This document shows positions 58,640-64,000 of a stretch of 64,000 nucleotides of DNA, one piece after another; positions within the stretch are counted from its first letter, which is position 1; every line of letters starts with the position of its first letter. Below the pieces are notes generated by a model. The model ran no database searches. It was not told the origin of the DNA and worked only from the letters and a program-made list of their open reading frames with translations. A program made the translations under genes and the position numbers. Where the stretch lies: assembly GCA_021234155.1 (NCBI GenBank), contig JAJEKV010000050.1, positions 2,613,842-2,677,841 on the forward strand, written 5' to 3'. This DNA comes from Isoetes taiwanensis (taxonomy: Eukaryota; Streptophyta; Lycopodiopsida; Isoetales; Isoetaceae).

Positions 58640-59749
58640 CTACCTATCTAAAATATACTTCCTTCCTTCCTTCCTTCTGCTTCATAGCCATGATAAAGAT
58701 CCCCTGTTTGTGCCACAAATCCCTTGCACAAATATCCCATATTTCTGCACTACAAAAGCTCCATGTTTTTGCTGCAAAGAAAATCTTGGACATGTTCTAT
58801 TTTTGCTCTGAATCACTGGGGTAAATTCCTTGGACATGCTCTATTTTGTAGTTGTTATCATTATATTGAATTCGCAAATATCCAGCAATAGTGTATTTGA
58901 GAATGGTAAATTTAAGTTGGTCCCATTTCTACTTGAGCACTTCTTCACGGCATACTGAGAGTTTCGTGCATACTTCGTAAGTTTGTTCCGTATATTTAAT
59001 TGAATTTGGCCTCGATTCCCCGTCTTCTTTGGAACCATAAAGAAATAAAGCATTGCAAGTTTTTGAATGACAATAGTTTCCTTCAAGTCAATTATATGGC
59101 AGAAAATACCGGGATAATAGCATGGCTAGTTTTGACTTTGAGAAGGCCATAGAAATATTGTCCAAGAGAAAGGGAAATGAATGGTGTGTGGTGTGTTGAG
59201 GCCGAAAAAGAGCAACAATTGGTGTTTGATTTATGTTTAGCAAGATCCAGAAGCGGATGGGAGCTAAGCCATCATAAGGCCCTTGCTTGAAGTCTTTTTT
59301 GGCATAGCCAGAGGTTTGTTGTGCAAAACGGCACACATATCAATAAACAAGGCAGTCCTAAACAAAGACAGCCATGTCAAGCTTTCCAATGCAAACAATG
59401 CAGATCTTATGCACTTTAACGTGAGGCCAACAACAAGAGTGTAGTCTACAACTGGGATACCTTGCAATAAACAATTTGCCTTCGAAATAAGAGCTTATGA
59501 GCCCAAGTTATTTCTATATTTTGTGGATTTCATAGGGACATCTTCCTCCGTGGACGTTAAAATAATATCTATCTATCTATCTTGGATTTTTGGCCATTGT
59601 CAAAAGCATCCCTATCAATTAGTGAAACACCAAAAATATTACTTTTGAACATGAAAAAACTGCCTTAAACAAGGCGAGTAATTGCTCGTTGCCACCCCCA
59701 CCATCAAACAAAGGTTTTTCCCAGCGGCAACCCAAAAAACACTAGAGAA
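58640..59749. other. No gene; LINE-tail-like end
   Basis: Near 59,520-59,582, TTTCATAGGGACATC...CTCCGTGGACGTTAAAATA is followed by TCTA/TATC units. It is closer to the LINE 3' terminus of 20.0 and 30.9 kb than its unit 1 partner is. Confidence 0.45.
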
Positions 59750-62490
59750 CTATTAAGCATTATAAGGGAAACAAAATAACAAAATCGATTTTGTACATGC
59801 AATTTGTAAGTTCCAAAAAAAAAAAGTTACATAATGACCTAGCTAGATATTTATAACATATTTTCAAGGATTCTAGCAAAACGACAATGTTTCATCTAGT
59901 TTCATGTTTTTCATATGTATGATAATAGCTTGATATTTTTATAGAAGTTCCGTCTTTTCACAATAGTGTATAATATACTTTCGTTAGTTGGCTTAGAAAA
60001 CTCAGCTTCCCATGTTCTCATTTTGCAATTGAGGTTTTGAGGAATGGTGAAATTACCTGGTGCCTCAAGCTATATTGGTCCCTAAAGAATGGTTAGGCAT
60101 ATTTGAACATACATGTTCTTTAAAATGTTTTTGTCTCAATGTTATTTGAAGTTTATTTCATTGCCTCTTCCCTTCTTCTTTTTGGGTCTTTTTTAGTTCC
60201 AACCAACTATGGAAGTTGTACTTTGTTTGAATGTTATGTATACAGGAATGTCCAGTGTGAAAACCATGCCGACACATGAAGCATGGAGGCATGGTTGATG
60301 GAGATTTTAGAAAATGAAACATTGCCACGTGGTTATATATCATTGGACAATGAGGCAAAACGAAGACTAAGTGGTTTTTACGTTGGTAGCTGAACCCTAA
60401 ACTGGAGCAAACATTATGAAGATATACAGGACAAGCTATCTCAAATGCTAGTTTCAGCCTTATAAAGATAAAATATGCACCCATATGGTCTTGAACAGCT
60501 CCGAGGAACAAATGATGACACCCTTCCTTGCCAAACAGGATCATGCCCGGAACCCTATGGTTTGACCAGTTGTAAGTTTGATAGCCTAGATCGTTGTGTA
60601 AACTGATCCATATGATAAAAAAATATGGACTTTCTGGCATGTAACCATTGGAGCATAACTTTTGCATGGTAAGCATGGACCAAGAACTCTAGGGGAGTAT
60701 AGTGCATGGGTATATCAATATAATGGGCATGGAGCATGCATAATGTTGGTTTTGACATGGGTGTTTGAAAAATTGGATCGAGTGACAGTTTGACAGATAA
60801 TCAGGCATGGTTCATGGGGCCTTTGGAAATGTAGGCACAAGGTCTTTCTTGGGCACTACTTTCTATTTAGAGGCATGTGGCATGTACCTTAGGGAGTTAA
60901 GTGGCCACATTGCAGTTCTTAAAATCATAGAATGTGGCCATTCATAGGAAATGCTTTAGGAACTATGGGTTAAGTCTAGGAATAGTAGTACATGACGTAC
61001 AGGTCTAGAAGGTTTAAGGTCTTAACAGAACTTGATGAACTTCCCAAGAATAGCATGGTGAATATAAATCAGGGAGCATAAAGAGACCGTTGTGCCTTTG
61101 GGAAGTGTGCAAATTTTTCTTCGAAATTTTATTTGGGGCATTGGGCAAGGGACTAGTGCTCAATTGCAAAAAACACATGGTAAGAACGTTGCACGTGGTT
61201 ATTGTTGCAAATAAGAAATAAATCAAGGCAGTATTGACTAAGGGGGAGAAGCGGACATGCAAATAGAAGTAGTGATTTATGATTTTTATTTTTTATGGCA
61301 TTTTGAAATTAAGGAGGTATGGACATGGCAAAATCATGCTTATGTCCTAGTGGTGGATGAGTAAATACAACAAACTATTGTCTTAAGTTATTTGCATAAT
61401 GAACCATGGTATAGATTGTCTTTTGTGTAAATGGACTTGGGAAAGGATCGAGATGCTTAATCTTATGGTGGACATGTAAATATATGCTGGTTAGACTCTC
61501 AGATAAGGTATTGGCAAAATGACATGTCAGCTGTCTCATTGGATCGCTGGGCATCGAAGGTTTAACAAAAATTGTAAGTGCTAGAGTTAAGTTTTGTGAA
61601 GACTAAACCCCTAAGTGCCTCTGCTCAGACATACCTCATACGTTGAAGGAGCTCTCAGATCGAATAAAATCTATTCCATGCAGTACATCATGAGAAAAGA
61701 TAAGGGAATAGGATGATTGTTTGGCATGCAAGGAAGGATGGGGCTGATCTAGTTGTAAAAGGCAAAAACGTAGGGTTAGGGCAAGCATTTTGGCAACGAA
61801 GGTGCAGCTATGGCAGTTCTGGATCGGCTGAGCGCGAGCATACAAAATATAAGGCAGTGTATAGAGCACGCATTCTCCATATTAGGTTTTGCCTGGGGGG
61901 CATTTTGATCACTGCCATGTCCATCACCATAGCCTAGATCAGTCTATGCATTCAGAGCTGTAAGCAAAAACTAATGTTTGAGAGGAGCTTTGCCTCATCT
62001 TTCAAGCATCTCGATACCAGGTAAGCTTTATATTATTTACAGCTTAACAGAAAAGATGAATAGGTGCTTCTAGATGCTGCAGATATCAGGCATCTTTAAG
62101 TAGCAGATACCCTTTTAACGAGGAGGTAAAAAACTATAACTTACATTCATTTTTCTGTCTCTAGCAAATTGTTTTTCCTTTTGTGTAACTACAATTTTTC
62201 CTTAATAAAATCCATTATGATCTCTCTTTTGTGCAGATTTTTTGCTGAGCTTGAGAATTTCTGTGTTACCGTGGTTATTTATTCATACTTTCTTCCTCAA
62301 TTTTGCTAGGTCTCCTGAACTTATGGACAATAACTAGTCTCCGAATTTTGGTTAAAATTTGATGGTAACCTGAATTTTGTTTATTACTTCTATAAATGCT
62401 GATAACAAATGCTGATTTTGTCGCTCAGGTTTCTTTTATGTTGTGCAGGCTTCTGCAAGGCTATATGAGATAATATGGATGTTGCGGGGA
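59750..62490. other. No supported gene
   Basis: A 172-codon minus-strand frame (60,158-60,676) has no recognisable domain, and its surroundings are rich in CATGG words on the plus strand. The sequence shows no splice structure or element ends that I can support. Confidence 0.4.
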
Positions 62491-62493
62491 AGG

Positions 62494-62617
62494 ATGCACA
62501 AGATAAGAGAACTGTGGTAGATTTATGTTGCCTATTTTGTAATATAAATTCGATTATGCACAAGATAAGAGAATTGTGGTAAATTTACGTTGCTTGTTTT
62601 GTAATATAAATTCGATT
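62494..62617 (+). repeat. 62-bp tandem duplication
   Basis: ATGCACAAGATAAGAGAA through TGTAATATAAATTCGATT occurs twice with an exact 62-bp period and few changes. Confidence 0.9.
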
Positions 62618-62950
62618 GATTTATTTGCTTTGGAGTAATGACATAAACATGTATTTTACAAAGCAAACAAAAGTCTTATATGTGACTTGGAGGACCACAA
62701 ATAAATTGCAAGCAGGGAAATAACGAGTCATGTTCACTCCCTACCCGGAATATGCTATGCCATATCACATGTATTAGATCATGTATGCTGAATGTACAGG
62801 TATCTGCTGCTTTTCATGCAATTGGATTGTTCCCTTAATCCTGACCTTGTGAATAAATGGCATTCTCCTATGTTTCCTTTATCATTGTATAGCATAAAAG
62901 AATGTCAGATCCTTCACTATTTTGGTTGCAAGTGTAACGATTCTGCTGCA
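62618..62950. other. No supported gene
   Basis: AT-rich sequence with only short frames. Confidence 0.4.
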
Positions 62951-62952
62951 TT

Positions 62953-63207
62953 TCATAATAAAGGAGATATAGTGAGATCACTAGCCTCGTTGGCTGAGCT
63001 CTCAGATGGTATATTACAAGAAGGAATCTGAAGTGAATGATCAAGTTCTTGTGGGCTGCTATTTCTTTCTGCTTTAGAAGCACTCTTATCCTGGATTTCA
63101 TGGTCCTTATCATTTACAAAAGGACTAAAGTGATGAATAGACCCTGGCCTGGACGGGGTGACAAAAATATGCAATAGTTCTGATCTGATAATGGGCAGGT
63201 TGTTCAT
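62953..63207 (-). CDS. Possible exon of an unknown gene
   Basis: The minus-strand frame reads FVNDKDHEIQDKSASKAERN, then SPQELDHSLQIPSCNIPSES and NEASDLTISPLL before a stop. The Ser/Glu/Asp/Lys-rich, low-hydrophobic composition looks like a disordered tail of a real protein. No upstream exon, domain or homologue is recognised, and 84 codons can arise by chance. Confidence 0.25.
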   Translation of the reverse strand: MNNLPIIRSELLHIFVTPSRPGSIHHFSPFVNDKDHEIQDKSASKAERNSSPQELDHSLQIPSCNIPSESSANEASDLTISPLL

Positions 63208-63462
63208 GTATCACATTGTTTGATTTGGCAATTAATTGCTCACACAATTCTTGGGTCCTCGCATGCTACGGGTGGCATAAATGACGCCATTTTTAGCCCT
63301 AAATAATAGCGCTAATTAACGGGGTGTAACTGAATTTTTAAATTTTATTTTAGCACTAAATCCTGCCCATGGAATCCTAAACCGTCGAACCTTTCTTCCT
63401 TTCCTTCTTTCTTGGAGTTTCTTGGATCGGATTCAGAAACATAGCTACTCCCCATCGAGATC

Positions 63463-63765
63463 CCCGTACTCTGCTTGGTTAACTGGCCGGATCAAATTGC
63501 TGTGACTGTACTGCTCCTACAGCAGTAATTATCGACATCCGTTATTTGTACCATTCTAAACAATCAATTGCCAGTCATTAGATTCAACAAAAGCCCCAAT
63601 CGAAATCCCATTTCCCTGCTTGATTAACTGGCCGGATTAAATTGCTGTGACTGTGCTGCTTTCACAGCAGTAATTATCGAATTCGGTTATTTGTGCCATT
63701 CTAAACAATAGATTGCCAGTCAATCCCATTACCCTGCTTGGTAAAGAGCTCGGATCAAATTGCTC
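63463..63765 (+). repeat. 144-bp tandem repeat, two units and a stub
   Basis: CTGCTTG-TTAACTGGCCGGAT-AAATTGCTGTGACTG with CAGCAGTAATTATCGA and CCATTCTAAACAAT recurs after 144 bp; a third stub begins about 63,734. Each unit contains a small palindrome around the CAGCAG. Confidence 0.9.
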
Positions 63766-64000
63766 ATCTGAATAATTTCTCAAACTCAAGAAAAGTTGTT
63801 TTAGTGGTAAGCATTTAATCTTTGTTGACAAATCTTTGGGAATGGTAAATAATGTGGAAATGGTTTCATTTTATTATATTTCATGCTTCTATATTGAAGA
63901 CAACGGTTAATGTAGCAGGTGTGGAGGATTGCATTCCATCTTGCTTTGAGTCATCTCTTTATTAGTGTGATATTTCAAGCTAGAATTTTTTGGGCTTGGC
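63766..64000. other. No supported gene
   Basis: AT-rich end of the window; nothing recognised. Confidence 0.4.

Larger units (their letters stand above)
53060..59749 (+). repeat. Tandem duplication, unit 2 (about 6,690 bp)
   Basis: Same order as unit 1, from ATTGTTTTAGGTATATTTC to ACACTAGAGAA. AT-rich parts match almost perfectly, but stretches around CG dinucleotides and homopolymers carry dense clusters of small indels and substitutions. Family A, the poly(A) element and the SINE-like piece recur at 55,602, 54,450 and 58,500. Confidence 0.9.

Noticed and set aside
60158-60676. 172-codon minus-strand ORF as a gene
   Set aside because: No recognisable domain, splice or promoter support. Its His/Met/Tyr-rich make-up follows from the CATGG-rich plus strand.

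Overview
The window is nuclear DNA from a land plant. It carries spliced GT-AG genes of plant families (a NIP aquaporin, the cytochrome-b5 protein RLF and an LRR receptor kinase), together with Helitrons, a CACTA transposase piece, a Ty3/gypsy gag piece and several LINE 3' ends. It is AT-rich and gene-poor. Sparse, mostly decayed genes among many old repeats would fit a fern or another large plant genome, but no marker settles the species.

Layout. 1-8.6 kb: short tandem repeats, a SINE-like element and decayed coding scraps, two of which look like DDE transposase pieces. 8.6-14.2 kb: rearranged minus-strand copies of a dispersed repeat (family A) around a CACTA TNP2 piece, then a long foldback and a TTAA-flanked MITE that split a copy of repeat family C. 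14.2-21.9 kb: a 155-bp TTG microsatellite, diverged tandem repeats and a 5'-truncated LINE with an ATTCT tail. 21.9-23.5 kb: a Helitron 3' end, then a broken tyrosine-recombinase gene running into family C. 24.7-26.2 kb: a complete non-autonomous Helitron whose empty target site survives in the neighbouring tandem unit. 27.9-31 kb: two more LINE 3' ends, one with clear target-site duplications. 33.3-34.6 kb: RLF gene, minus strand, with one single-base frameshift. 34.8-38 kb: another family A copy joined to an mTERF-like exon, and a gag piece. 38.5-41.5 kb: LRR receptor-kinase pseudogene interrupted by an insert holding an intact unknown ORF. 45.9-47.05 kb: complete five-exon NIP aquaporin. 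46.4-59.75 kb: a ~6.66-kb tandem duplication starting in NIP intron 2, giving a second exon 3-5 pseudocopy plus repeats. 59.75-64 kb: mostly non-coding, with short tandem duplications.

Only two loci look like working cellular genes: NIP, which is intact on paper, and RLF, which is intact apart from one base in a homopolymer. No genes form a pathway together. The most unusual items are the tyrosine-recombinase remnant, the Helitron with its empty site, a covarying TATA-loop hairpin at the start of family A, the LINE 3' hairpin with changeable microsatellite tails, and the noisy tandem duplication, which may be partly an assembly effect.
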